Below are positions 33,712 through 42,032 of a stretch of DNA of 64,000 bases, piece after piece; position 1 is the first letter of the stretch; each line of letters starts with the position of its first letter. The stretch comes from Streptomyces lydicus (GTDB lineage Bacteria > Actinomycetota > Actinomycetes > Streptomycetales > Streptomycetaceae), in assembly GCF_004125265.1 (NCBI RefSeq), contig NZ_RDTE01000003.1:868001-932000 (forward strand). Reading direction: 5' to 3'. The notes below the pieces were generated by a model that ran no database searches, was not told the DNA's origin, and was given only the letters and a program-made list of their open reading frames with translations. Position numbers and translations under genes: made by a program.

Positions 33712-35109
33712 TCATTCCTCCGGCCCGTACCACAGCGTCGTCATATTGCAGAACTCCCGGATGCCGTGCCCGGACAGCTCCCGCCCGTAGCCGGAGCGCT
33801 TGGCCCCGCCGAAGGGAAGGCCCGGATGAGAGGCGGTCATCCCGTTGAAGAAGACGCCGCCGGCCTCGAGATCGCGGGCGAGGCGCTGCTGTTCCGCGGG
33901 GTCCCGGGTCCAGGCGTTGGAACTGAGGCCGAACGGGGTGTCGTTGGCCAGGCGCACCGCCTCGTCGAGGTCGGCGACGCGGTAGAGCGTGGCGACCGGG
34001 CCGAACGCCTCCTCGTGGTGGATGCGCATCCCCTCGGTGATGCGGGACAGCACCGTCGGCTCGTAGAACCAGCCGGCGCTGTGCTCGGGCGGCCGCCGCC
34101 CGCCGCACAGTGCGGTGGCGCCCTGGTGGACCGCGTCGTCGACCAGCTCCTCCAGGTCGGAGCGGCCCTGTTCGCTGGAGAGCGGTCCGACGTCGGTGTG
34201 CTCGTCCATCGGGTCGCCGACGGTCAGCGCGGCCATGCGGGCGGTGAACCGCTCGGCGAAGGCGTCGTAGACGTCCTGGTGCACCAGGAACCGTTTGGCC
34301 GCGATACACGACTGTCCGTTGTTCTGGACGCGGGCGGTGACCGCGACTCGGACCGCCTTGTCGAGGTCGGCGGAGGGCAGGACGAGGAAGGGGTCGCTGC
34401 CGCCGAGTTCGAGGACGGTCTTCTTGACCTCGTCACCGGCGATGGACGCCACCGCGCGGCCGGCCGGCTCGCTGCCGGTCAGCGTGGCGGCGACCACCCT
34501 CGGGTCACGCAGGATGTCCTCCACCGCGCCGGACCCGACCAGCAGGGTCTGGAAACAGCCCTCGGGGAAACCGGCGCGGCGGAACAGCTCCTCCAGGTAG
34601 AGCGCGGTCTGCGGCACGTTCGAGGCGTGCTTGAGCAGCCCGGTGTTGCCCGCCATCAGGGCGGGCGCGGCGAACCGTACGACCTGCCAGAGCGGGAAGT
34701 TCCAGGGCATCACCGCGAGGACGGGGCCGAGGGGGCGGTAGCGCACCACGGCACGGATCGCGCCGGAGTCGCTGACATCGGCCGGATCGGGGTGCTCGTC
34801 GGCGAGCAGCGCCTCGGCGTGGTGGGCGTACCAGCGCATGGTCTTGGCGCACTTCGCCGCCTCCGCGCGCGCCTGGGCCAGCGGTTTGCCCATCTCGGTG
34901 GTCATGGTGCGGGCGATGCCGTCCTGGTCGGCATCGAGCAGGTCGGCGGCCGCGAGCATCCGCTCCCTGCGGTAGCCAAAGCTGGTGGTGCGGTGCTCCT
35001 GGAAGGCCTGCTCCGCCCGGACCAGGTGATCTTCGATCTCACCCCCGTTGAGGGCGTCGAAGGTCTTCAGGGTCTCGCCGGTGGCCGGGTTGACCGTGGC
35101 GATGGCCAT
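33712..35109 (-). CDS. aldehyde dehydrogenase (succinate-semialdehyde type)
   Basis: The protein has 465 residues. ATG 35109 has AAGGAGG about nine bases upstream. It begins AIATVNPATGETLKTFDAL and shows PLGPVLAVMPWNFPLWQVVR, the Rossmann motif TGSEPAGRAVAS, catalytic Glu in VLELGGSDPFLVL, catalytic Cys in NNGQSCIAAKR, and EEAFGPVATLYRV. The shape matches NADP-linked succinate-semialdehyde dehydrogenases (GabD/YneI branch), oxidising a short semialdehyde to the acid. A small proline-rich protein gene lies 70 bases upstream on the same strand. The exact aldehyde cannot be proved from sequence. Confidence 0.92.
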   Translation of the reverse strand: MAIATVNPATGETLKTFDALNGGEIEDHLVRAEQAFQEHRTTSFGYRRERMLAAADLLDADQDGIARTMTTEMGKPLAQARAEAAKCAKTMRWYAHHAEALLADEHPDPADVSDSGAIRAVVRYRPLGPVLAVMPWNFPLWQVVRFAAPALMAGNTGLLKHASNVPQTALYLEELFRRAGFPEGCFQTLLVGSGAVEDILRDPRVVAATLTGSEPAGRAVASIAGDEVKKTVLELGGSDPFLVLPSADLDKAVRVAVTARVQNNGQSCIAAKRFLVHQDVYDAFAERFTARMAALTVGDPMDEHTDVGPLSSEQGRSDLEELVDDAVHQGATALCGGRRPPEHSAGWFYEPTVLSRITEGMRIHHEEAFGPVATLYRVADLDEAVRLANDTPFGLSSNAWTRDPAEQQRLARDLEAGGVFFNGMTASHPGLPFGGAKRSGYGRELSGHGIREFCNMTTLWYGPEE

Positions 35110-35179
35110 GATCAGCACCTCCTTGGTGGGTGCGGGAGCGGGGTGCCCTCGTGGAGGGCGACGGGTCCGGGCTGCTCTC

Positions 35180-35410
35180 CTAGGAGAGCGGCGACGGCTG
35201 CGGGGACGGTTCCGGGACCGGATCGGGATCGGGTCCGGGCGGACGGGGTATCGGCGACGGCTCCGGCGGAATGGGATCCGGTTGCCCAGGCGGGCTCGGT
35301 GGGCCGGGAAGCGGGTCCGGGACGGGCGGCGGGCCTCCCGGATCCGGGGGCGTGGGCTGCGGATCGCGGTCGAGCGTGCGCTCACTGCGCGTATGCGGTT
35401 GCCGCTGCAC
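35180..35410 (-). CDS. 76-residue proline-rich protein
   Basis: GTG 35410 has GGAGG six bases upstream. After a short basic segment (QRQPHTRSERTLDRD) the protein becomes a chain of Pro-X units such as PGPPSPPGQPDP and PGPDPDPVPEPSP. In total 33 of 76 residues are proline and acidic residues alternate with them. It would be extended, possibly polyproline II, and has no signal peptide. It is co-directional with the aldehyde dehydrogenase gene and probably co-transcribed. No function is known to me; composition alone cannot exclude a non-coding GC-rich tract, but start and ribosome site support a gene. Confidence 0.55.
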   Translation of the reverse strand: MQRQPHTRSERTLDRDPQPTPPDPGGPPPVPDPLPGPPSPPGQPDPIPPEPSPIPRPPGPDPDPVPEPSPQPSPLS

Positions 35411-35522
35411 GGTGGGCCTCCAGACTGAGACGGCTAGTGGCACATGAGCCCCCGTACCCGAGTTTCGCCCGTCCATGGCCCCCGCGCACGGCGGATTGCC
35501 GCGGACGGGTTGCGCACGGCCC

Positions 35523-35572
35523 GGGGGCGGCGTATGTGACCTGATCCGGGGGCAGCGGATGTGACCTGATCG
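35523..35572. repeat. 25-bp direct repeat upstream of the transpeptidase-like gene
   Basis: Two tandem 25-bp units share ATGTGACCTGATC, at 35534-35546 and 35559-35571. They end about 30 bases before the TAGATT box. This is a candidate activator-binding repeat. Confidence 0.55.
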
Positions 35573-35600
35573 GGCGGCGCCGGGCGGGCCGGTCGCGCTC

Positions 35601-35606
35601 TAGATT
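35601..35606 (+). promoter_or_regulatory. candidate -10 box of a leaderless gene
   Basis: TAGATT lies seven bases before ATG 35613, and no ribosome site is present. Transcription would start at the initiation codon. No -35 consensus is evident; the 25-bp direct repeat lies just upstream. Confidence 0.4.
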
Positions 35607-35612
35607 GCGGTC

Positions 35613-36530
35613 ATGCCCATGATGCGTACGAGGATGCCGCGCCGGGTGACGGGCGGGAGCACGGCCGCGGCCGGGCGGACGGCCGGGGCGGTGCGGAGGG
35701 TGTGGAGGGGGCGGACGGCTCGGGCGGTCCTAAGGGAGCAGGCGGTGCGGAGGGGGCGGATCGAGCGGACGGTGCGCGCCACGGCCCGGGGCCGGGCCGC
35801 CGCGTCGCTGTCCGCGGTCGCCCTGGCGCTGCTCGCGCCGGCCGCCCCGGTGGCTGCCGCGGCCACCGCCGCTCCCGTCCACCACCCGCCCCTCGCAGCC
35901 CACCGCGTCCCCCTGCCCGCCCGTATGGCCGACACCGGCGGCGGCGAGCAGCTGATCACCGCTCGTGCGCCCACGGCGCGCGCCACCACCGGGACCGTGC
36001 GGTGGTGGCGGCACAGCGGCCGCTGGCGGCAGGTGGGTTGGGCGCCGGCCCGCTTCGGAGCCGGCGGGCTGACCGAGGGCCGTACCCGGGTACAGGGCAC
36101 CTCCACCACCCCGACCGGGCTGTACGACCTGCCGTTCGCCTTCGGGACCGCCCCGCCGCCGCCCGGCACCGCCGTGCCGTACCGCCGGGCCGGCGCGGAC
36201 TCCTGGTGGTGCGAGGACAACGCCTCCGCCTCCTACAACCGCTGGGTGGCGCCGCTGCCGCCGGACTGCGCGGCGGGTGAGTCCGAACGACTGGCGGACT
36301 ATTCCACGCAGTACGCCCGGGCCCTGGTGATCGGCTTCAACTACCACCGTCCGGTGCACGGCCGCGGCGCAGGGATCTTCCTCCATGTCAACGGGAAAGG
36401 CGCCACGGCCGGCTGTGTCTCGGTACCGGCCGGGGCCATGGCACGGATCCTGTCCTGGATCCGGCCGTCCGCACACCCGCACATCGCCCTCGGCACGGCG
36501 TACGGGCCGACCGCCGTCACCCGTTACTGA
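35613..36530 (+). CDS. secreted L,D-transpeptidase-like protein
   Basis: The protein has 305 residues. A long Arg-rich n-region precedes a hydrophobic signal (SLSAVALALLAPAAPVAAAA, about 65-84). The mature domain has STTPTGLYDLPFAFG and the YkuD-type active-site motif, His258 in IFLHVNGKG followed by TAGCVSVP with Cys268, the expected nucleophile. Known enzymes form 3-3 peptidoglycan cross-links or attach proteins to the cell wall. The spacing from the His to GCV is close to the family norm. An ATG at residues 3-4 or later could be the true start, since the n-region is unusually long; promoter placement favours 35613. Confidence 0.85.
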   Translation: MPMMRTRMPRRVTGGSTAAAGRTAGAVRRVWRGRTARAVLREQAVRRGRIERTVRATARGRAAASLSAVALALLAPAAPVAAAATAAPVHHPPLAAHRVPLPARMADTGGGEQLITARAPTARATTGTVRWWRHSGRWRQVGWAPARFGAGGLTEGRTRVQGTSTTPTGLYDLPFAFGTAPPPPGTAVPYRRAGADSWWCEDNASASYNRWVAPLPPDCAAGESERLADYSTQYARALVIGFNYHRPVHGRGAGIFLHVNGKGATAGCVSVPAGAMARILSWIRPSAHPHIALGTAYGPTAVTRY

Positions 36531-36553
36531 CGACGGATGCAGGTCGTGTCCGG

Positions 36554-37588
36554 CTACCCCCTCGTATCCGGCTGCCCCCGCGACCGTTCCCGGCCGGCTG
36601 CGGCAGCTCGCCAGGCCGTCGGGCTGGTCCCGAACTCCTCGCGGAACCAGCGGGAGAAGGTGCTGAGCGCGGAGAAGCCCAGCAGGGCGGCGACCTGGGT
36701 GAGGGGGCGGGCATGGCTGCCGACGTACTGCTGGGCGAGCTGTGCGCGCAGGGAGTTCAGCAACGAGGAGAACGTCTCACCGGACCGTGCGAGGTGTCGG
36801 TGGATGGTCTTGCGGTCGACGCCGAGGCCGTGGGCGACCTGCTGGAGAGAGCAGCGGCCGGTGGGGAGCAGGGCTTCGATCAGTTCGCGGACCCGGTCCA
36901 CGTCGGCCGCGGGACGGGGCGCCGCGATCGCCTCGAGGTACTGGCGGGCGTAGGGGCGCAGCAGCGGGTCGGAGAGCTGGTTCGGGGCGTCGAGGTCGCT
37001 TGCGTACACGACGATGCCGTTGAGGTTCTGGCCGAACCGGACCGCGGGGCCCAGGACACGGTGGTGGGTGGTCGCGTCCGCCGGTGCGTCATGGGCGAAC
37101 AGCACGGAGACCGGTCGCCAACTGCTGCCGACGAGGTTGTGCAGATAGCGGTGGATGGCGCCGACCAGTAGCTCGGTGGCCTGGCGCCGGCGCGGGGTGG
37201 GCAGGTCGAGGCCGAGTTCGATCGTGGCCAGGCCATTGGTCTCGGTGATCCGGCTGTGCAGCGCCTCGTTGTGCAGATGCTGGTGTCGCATGATCATTCC
37301 GAGCGCGCTGCGGACATCGGGCTCCTCGCGGGCGACGAGGCTGACCGGTCCCAGGACCGAGAGCCTGCGGCTCTCCGCGAGCCGTAGACCGAAGTCGTCG
37401 TGGTCGGTTGCGGCGGCCGAGAGCTCGATCAGGTCCACGGCGGCGGCCACCGGGATCCAGGTGTTCGGGACGGCCAGATCGGAGGCGTCCAGACCCACCG
37501 AAGCGAGCAGCGCCGAGAGGTCACCGCCCAGCGAGCGCACCAACTCGACGTAGCCGGTGAGCACGGCGTTGCGGATGAGGAGCTTCAC
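36554..37588 (-). CDS. AraC-family regulator
   Basis: The protein has 344 residues from GTG 37588, with GGGAGG upstream. The N-terminal two thirds is an arabinose-binding-type (OruR/ArgR-like) sensor: LIRNAVLTGYVELVRSLGG, then LGPVSLVAREEPDVRSALGM. The C-terminal 100 residues form the double helix-turn-helix, GRCSLQQVAHGLGVDRKTIH and TQVAALLGFSALSTFSRWFR with EEFGTSPTAWR. It diverges from the MFS-CMD-BKACE operon and is its probable activator. A GTGCCAC direct repeat with 22-bp spacing in the intergenic gap fits AraC-type binding. The effector is unknown. Confidence 0.92.
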   Translation of the reverse strand: MKLLIRNAVLTGYVELVRSLGGDLSALLASVGLDASDLAVPNTWIPVAAAVDLIELSAAATDHDDFGLRLAESRRLSVLGPVSLVAREEPDVRSALGMIMRHQHLHNEALHSRITETNGLATIELGLDLPTPRRRQATELLVGAIHRYLHNLVGSSWRPVSVLFAHDAPADATTHHRVLGPAVRFGQNLNGIVVYASDLDAPNQLSDPLLRPYARQYLEAIAAPRPAADVDRVRELIEALLPTGRCSLQQVAHGLGVDRKTIHRHLARSGETFSSLLNSLRAQLAQQYVGSHARPLTQVAALLGFSALSTFSRWFREEFGTSPTAWRAAAAGRERSRGQPDTRG

Positions 37589-37648
37589 GTCCGGTGTGCC
37601 TCCCGGTCGACGCCCGAGGGCCCACGGGCAGTGCGGGCAGTGCGGGCG

Positions 37649-37677
37649 GTGCCACAAACTGTCAAGCATTGTGCCAC
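37649..37677. promoter_or_regulatory. candidate AraC operator
   Basis: GTGCCACAA (37649-37657) and TTGTGCCAC (37669-37677) form both a 22-bp-spaced direct repeat of GTGCCAC and a near-perfect inverted repeat. It lies between the divergent AraC gene and the MFS operon. Just upstream, GGGCAGTGC repeats with a 9-bp period (37626-37650). Confidence 0.55.
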
Positions 37678-37757
37678 GTGAGGCAAAGCGCCGGGGCTTT
37701 CGCCGACCTAGTCTTCCGTCACTCGCTGCGACACAGGGCGCGAACCGGGAGGTGGGC

Positions 37758-39158
37758 ATGAGGGGCTGGCCGGGGAACGGTGCACCACCGCTGGTGTTGG
37801 ACGCTTCGGGCTCCGTCGCGCATCTGGTGTCGCGGCGCTATGCCCGGTGCGTGGCGCTGGCGGTCGTCGCACTGGCGATGACCGACTACATCGACCGGCA
37901 GATCGTGGTGTCGACGTTCCCCTACCTGAAGAAGTCCTGGGGACTGTCCGACACCGCCCTGGGGGCCCTGGTCACCACCGTGTCGGTCGCCATCGCCGTC
38001 TTCGCGCTCCCGGCCGCGCGGCTGGCCGACCGCTGGGGCCGGGTACGGACGATCGCCGCGATGGGCAGTGCATGGAGCCTGGCCGCACTGGCATGCGCGG
38101 TCTCCGGGAACTACGCGCAGCTCTTCGCGGCCCGGTCGCTGCTGGGCGTGGGCGAGGCGGGCTACGGCCCGGCGGGGGCGGCGCTGCTCTCCGGCTACTT
38201 CCCGCAACGCCTGCGGGCGACCGTGCTGAGCGTCTTCCAGGCGGCAGGGCCGCTGGGCTCGGTGCTCGGGGTGGTGCTCGGCGGTGTGATGGCCGGGAAC
38301 CTCGGCTGGCGGGTGACGCTCGGCGCGTTCGGCGTGCCGGGGCTGCTGCTGGCGCTGGCCTTCCTGAAGGTACGCGACTACCGCGCCCCCGCCGTGTCCC
38401 GCGCGGACGGAGCGGGCACCGCGGACTCCGGCGCGGGCGAGGGGCTGACGGGAGATCAAACCCGGTCCGGGCGACCGGCTCTGGCGGCCACGGTGCGCGA
38501 ACTGTTCCGCTCACGGACGGCCGTGTGGTGCTACCTCGGCGGTGCCCTCAACCTGGTGGTGCTGTCCACCTTCTACACCTGGCTGCCGAGCTACCTCGGC
38601 CGCGCCTACGGCCTGTCCTCCGCGCAGGCGGGTATGCGGGCGGCGCTGTTCATCCTCGCGGGATTCGTCGGCGCGATCGTCTTCGGCCACCTCGCCGACC
38701 GGTGCGCGGCCGGACGCCCGCGGCGCAGGCTGATGGTCCCGGCGGTGCTCGCCGCAGGCGCCTGGGGGCTGCTGTTCACGGCCTTCGGCGTGCTCGGGCC
38801 GGGCGGTGGGCAGTACGCGCTGATCGTGGTCGCGGGGCTTCCGGTGGCCGCGGCGCTCGGCACCGCACCGGCCGCCGTGATCGACGTGGTCCACCCGAGC
38901 GTGCGGGCCACGGCGGTCGGGATGGCGACGCTGGTGCAGAACCTGTTCGGGCTGGCCGTCGGGCCGCTCCTCACCGGTCTGCTGTCGGACGCCTTCGGTC
39001 TGCAAACGGCACTCGCGGTGATGCCGCTGTTCTGCCTCGCCGCGGCCGCCGCGTTCCGGATCGGCTCGCGCAGCTACGAGAAGGACTTCGCCGCCGTGTC
39101 CGGCGGCGGCCCGGAGCCGGTTGCTCCGGGCACCCACGAGAGGGAGTTGAGCACATGA
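37758..39158 (+). CDS. MFS transporter (metabolite/H+ symporter type)
   Basis: The protein has 466 residues from ATG 37758, with GGGAGG upstream. About twelve hydrophobic segments are visible, with the MFS signature ARLADRWGRVRTIA after helix 2 and DYIDRQIVVSTFPYLKKSWG in helix 1, a start seen in Spinster/hexuronate-type carriers. GVGEAGYGPAGAALLSGYFP is typical of the same branch. The stop overlaps the start of the CMD gene (ATGA). It probably imports the substrate of the downstream CMD and BKACE enzymes. Confidence 0.92.
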   Translation: MRGWPGNGAPPLVLDASGSVAHLVSRRYARCVALAVVALAMTDYIDRQIVVSTFPYLKKSWGLSDTALGALVTTVSVAIAVFALPAARLADRWGRVRTIAAMGSAWSLAALACAVSGNYAQLFAARSLLGVGEAGYGPAGAALLSGYFPQRLRATVLSVFQAAGPLGSVLGVVLGGVMAGNLGWRVTLGAFGVPGLLLALAFLKVRDYRAPAVSRADGAGTADSGAGEGLTGDQTRSGRPALAATVRELFRSRTAVWCYLGGALNLVVLSTFYTWLPSYLGRAYGLSSAQAGMRAALFILAGFVGAIVFGHLADRCAAGRPRRRLMVPAVLAAGAWGLLFTAFGVLGPGGGQYALIVVAGLPVAAALGTAPAAVIDVVHPSVRATAVGMATLVQNLFGLAVGPLLTGLLSDAFGLQTALAVMPLFCLAAAAAFRIGSRSYEKDFAAVSGGGPEPVAPGTHERELST

Positions 39159-39574
39159 CCATGCCCGACCCATCCACGCCCGCTCCCGCGCAGGAGCGTC
39201 CGCCGACCCCGGTCGTGGACCGGATGCGGGCCCAGGGTGCCTGGAATCCGCTCTGGGACGGTCTGCGGGAGATGGACCCGGCCTGGACCGAGCAGTTCAT
39301 GGCCACGGCCATGCGGCCCTGGACGAGCGGCGTGCTGGAGCCGAAGGTCATCGAACTGCTCTGCATCGCCGTGGACGCCTCGGCCACGCACATGTACGCA
39401 CCCGGCGTACAGCGTCACATCCGCGGCGCGCTGGATCTCGGCGCGACCCCCGAGGAGATTCTGACGGTCCTCCAACTGACCACGCTGGTGGGCGTCCACG
39501 CCTGCAACATCGGCGTGCCGCTCCTGGTGGAAGAGCTCGCCGCACGCGAGGAACGCCCCGACGACGCCAACTGA
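39155..39574 (+). CDS. carboxymuconolactone decarboxylase-family protein
   Basis: The protein has 139 residues, translationally coupled to the transporter. The helical core EPKVIELLCIAVDASATHMY, GVQRHIRGALDLGATPEEIL and TVLQLTTLVGVHACNIG matches the CMD/AhpD fold. The AhpD CxxC pair is absent, so a decarboxylase or lactone-type role is more likely than peroxidase activity. It sits between a carrier and a beta-keto acid cleavage enzyme, so it may process the same substrate. Confidence 0.88.
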   Translation: MTMPDPSTPAPAQERPPTPVVDRMRAQGAWNPLWDGLREMDPAWTEQFMATAMRPWTSGVLEPKVIELLCIAVDASATHMYAPGVQRHIRGALDLGATPEEILTVLQLTTLVGVHACNIGVPLLVEELAAREERPDDAN

Positions 39575-39615
39575 CCTTCCTCACCATCCCGTTCACTCTC
39601 ACACGGAGGCACGAC

Positions 39616-40695
39616 ATGCACTTCCTCGACGACTCGCTGCTGCCCGAGAACCAGGAGAAGCTGGTCATCCAGGTCGCCCCCTACGGGCCCGAGTGGCTGC
39701 CGGGCGACAGCGACGACATCCCGGTGACCATGGACGAGCAGGTCCAGAAGGCCGTGGACTGCTACAACGCCGGCGCGCAGCTCCTCCACATCCACGTACG
39801 CGAACTCGACGGCCGGGGCTCGAAGCGGCTGTCGATGTTCAACGAGCTGATCGCGCGGCTGCGGGAGGCCGTGCCGGAGATGATCCTGCAGGTCGGTGGC
39901 TCCATCTCGTTCGCCCCCGAGAAGGAGGGCGAGGCGGCGAAGTGGCTGGACTGGGACACCCGCCACATGCTCGCCGAGCTCGACCCGAAGCCGGACCAGG
40001 TCACCATCGCGGTCAACACCGTCCAGATGAACGTGGTCGAGCTGCTGAAGCAGGAGGACATCGCCGGCACGTCCCTGCAGAACCCCCTGCTTCACACGGC
40101 GTACCGCGACCTGGTGAGCGAGGCGGGCCCCGAGTTCTACCTGGAGCACCTCAAGCGGCTGACAGCAGGCGGCATCCAGCCGCACTTCATGCTCGTCAAT
40201 CTGCCGCAGCTGGAAACCGTCGAGCGGCTGATCCGGGCCGGCGTCTACACCGGCCCGGTCAACCTCAACTACGTGGCCATCGGCGGCGGTGCCTCCGCCT
40301 TCCACCCGGCCGACCTGGTCGAGTTCGCCCGCCGTGCCCCCGACGGCGCCGTGCTCACGATCGAGAGCATCATGCGCTCCACGCTCCCGATGAACGCCAT
40401 CGCCCTCGCGCTGGGCCTGCAGGTCCGCGTCGGCATCGAGGACAACCTCTGGTCCCCGCGCAAGGAACGCTTCACCTCGGTGCAGCAGGTCGAGCAGATC
40501 GTCCGCCTCGCCGACGAACTCGGCCGGGACATCGCCACCCCGCAGGAGGCCAGGAGCCTCTACCGGATCGGCGAGTACTGGAACGGCGCCGACGAGACGC
40601 TGGACCACCTGGGCCTGCCGCCCAACCGCCGCCCCGGCCAGCGCGGCGTCCCGCTGCGGCACCCGGCTCCCTCGCCGGCCGACACGCTCGTCTGA
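39616..40695 (+). CDS. beta-keto acid cleavage enzyme (BKACE, DUF849)
   Basis: The protein has 359 residues. The zinc-binding motif LLHIHVRELDG, the strands TIAVNTVQMN and PHFMLVNLPQLETVERLI, and the closing VRVGIEDNLWSPRKER are BKACE hallmarks. Known: the family cleaves a beta-keto acid with acetyl-CoA to give acetoacetate and a new acyl-CoA; the founding member acts in lysine fermentation. It is about 60 residues longer than its paralogue at 49385-50272, with inserts before the His motif and a Pro-rich tail. Context (MFS, CMD, AraC) suggests uptake and breakdown of an unidentified beta-keto or 3-hydroxy compound. Confidence 0.93.
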   Translation: MHFLDDSLLPENQEKLVIQVAPYGPEWLPGDSDDIPVTMDEQVQKAVDCYNAGAQLLHIHVRELDGRGSKRLSMFNELIARLREAVPEMILQVGGSISFAPEKEGEAAKWLDWDTRHMLAELDPKPDQVTIAVNTVQMNVVELLKQEDIAGTSLQNPLLHTAYRDLVSEAGPEFYLEHLKRLTAGGIQPHFMLVNLPQLETVERLIRAGVYTGPVNLNYVAIGGGASAFHPADLVEFARRAPDGAVLTIESIMRSTLPMNAIALALGLQVRVGIEDNLWSPRKERFTSVQQVEQIVRLADELGRDIATPQEARSLYRIGEYWNGADETLDHLGLPPNRRPGQRGVPLRHPAPSPADTLV

Positions 40696-40703
40696 CACCG
40701 ACG

Positions 40704-40744
40704 GCCGGGCCGCTCCCGCGCTTCCCCGCGGGACGCGGCCCGGC
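40704..40744 (+). terminator. operon terminator after BKACE
   Basis: GCCGGGCCGC TCCCGCG (40704-40720) pairs with CGCGGGA C GCGGCCCGGC (40727-40744), a 17-bp stem with one bulge, nine bases after the BKACE stop. Confidence 0.88.
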
Positions 40745-40755
40745 GCCTTGTCCAC

Positions 40756-40914
40756 CCCGGCCCGCGTGCGCCACCGTATCCCGTCGATGAGCCGGCGTTT
40801 CGTCCACTTCGGCGGCGTCCCCGGCTTCTTCAGGACCGGCAACAACGGTTCCCAAAGCGTCCATTGAGCATCCGTCAAATCGCTACGGCCCATAGGAAAA
40901 GGATCGCAAACCAT
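40756..40914 (-). pseudogene. IS5-type transposase, N-terminal relic
   Basis: The frame from ATG 40914 reads MGRSDLTDAQWTLWEPLLP, then KWTKRRLIDGIRWRTRAG, the usual N-terminus of IS5-group transposases. It then runs into unrelated sequence at the BKACE terminator. Only about 50 residues remain, so it cannot be active. It is inverted relative to the C-terminal relic at 41889-42012. Confidence 0.85.
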
Positions 40915-41022
40915 GATCGGCTTCGGGGGATGCGGCAGTCAGGCACGGAGCTGTGACGAAGGTGGCCGGCTCGGCTGCAGCGGTCTCGCGGTCCGTCGGT
41001 CGTGCAGTCGTACCCTTCGGGC

Positions 41023-41853
41023 ATGAACTCCGAACTGTTCTTTGAGTGGGACGGCCGGCAGGATGCGGACGAGCACGTGATCGGAGAAATGCACGCGGCG
41101 GCCGGCCAGCCCGCCTACACGGCGGACGAGGAGCCCGAGCCCGAGCCAACAGGCGGCCAGGGCCGGCCCCGTACCATCGGCGCGGTCGCCGCCCGCCGCG
41201 ACGGAGCGCTGCTGGGTTGGGCATGGGTATACGAGGACCCGGACCACGAGCGGGTTGCGCGAGTGCAGGCAATGTACGTGCCACGCGAGGTCCGCCGTCT
41301 CACAACCGGCTACTACGACCTGCTCCCGCCGACCGCCGAGGAGTTCGCGATGGTCACGGGCCTGTACCGCCGGGCCGCGGACGAGGCCCGCGCCGCCGGC
41401 TACCGCACCCTGCGGTGGGTCGGCCGGGACACCGGGCCCGACGGCCGGGCGGCGACCGCGCTGAACGCGCACGGACACGGCGAATACGCCCGTTGCTGGA
41501 GCACCGAGCCGGCCACATGGCAGCCCCCTGCTGGGCTGCCCGATGTGCAAGTCCACCAACTGCCCGCGCACCTCACGCTGGCGACGGCGGACGCAGAAGT
41601 CTCGGCCGTCATCGACGGGCACGCGGCCCACATCAACGCCGGGGAGTCGATCCGCCACGAGAACGCCGAGCCGCGCGCGCTCGCCGCGCTCATCGCGGAA
41701 CTCGTCACACGCCTGCGGCGCGACCACCCCGAGGTCACCGAACTGACCGTCTGGGAATTCGACGACGCCGCGGTACGCCAAGCACTGCCGCTGGCCGGAC
41801 TGCGCATCACCGCACGCACCATGGACTACGAGCTTCCGCTCACCCCTTCATGA
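41023..41853 (+). CDS. GNAT-like acetyltransferase
   Basis: The protein has 276 residues from ATG 41023. It looks like two tandem GNAT-related halves. The first has AVAARRDGALLGWAWVYEDP, RVQAMYVPREVRRL and DEARAAGYRTLRWVGRD. The second has EVSAVIDGHAAHINAGESIR, ALAALIAELVTRLRRDHPEV and TELTVWEFDDAAVRQALPLAGLRI. The acetyl-CoA loop Q/R-x-x-G-x-G/A is not clearly conserved in either half, so substrate and activity are uncertain. It is bracketed by two inverted IS5-type transposase relics, suggesting past acquisition or rearrangement. Confidence 0.6.
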   Translation: MNSELFFEWDGRQDADEHVIGEMHAAAGQPAYTADEEPEPEPTGGQGRPRTIGAVAARRDGALLGWAWVYEDPDHERVARVQAMYVPREVRRLTTGYYDLLPPTAEEFAMVTGLYRRAADEARAAGYRTLRWVGRDTGPDGRAATALNAHGHGEYARCWSTEPATWQPPAGLPDVQVHQLPAHLTLATADAEVSAVIDGHAAHINAGESIRHENAEPRALAALIAELVTRLRRDHPEVTELTVWEFDDAAVRQALPLAGLRITARTMDYELPLTPS

Positions 41854-41888
41854 GCTCGGCAACAAACCCGCCGATACACCACCCGTGG

Positions 41889-42012
41889 CACGGAGGCGAG
41901 TGCGGCATCAACCGCCTCAAGTGCAACCGGGCCGCTAACTGCCAGATTCGACGAACTCGCAGTCCGCCAAGAGGCCGCACTCACCGTCGCGGCCATCAAC
42001 GAGTGGCTGTGA
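41889..42012 (+). pseudogene. IS5-type transposase, C-terminal relic
   Basis: ECGINRLKCNRA (from 41898) is followed in a shifted frame by ARFDELAVRQEAALTVAAINEWL and a stop at 42012. This is the standard C-terminal end of IS5-group transposases with one frameshift. It begins 36 bases after the GNAT-like gene and is opposite in strand to the N-terminal relic. Confidence 0.85.
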
Positions 42013-42032
42013 CCAGCACATCCAAAACACGC

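Noticed and set aside
39415..40914. 500-codon minus-strand frame starting with transposase sequence
   Set aside because: Only the first 50 codons resemble a transposase; the rest is antisense to the BKACE and CMD genes.
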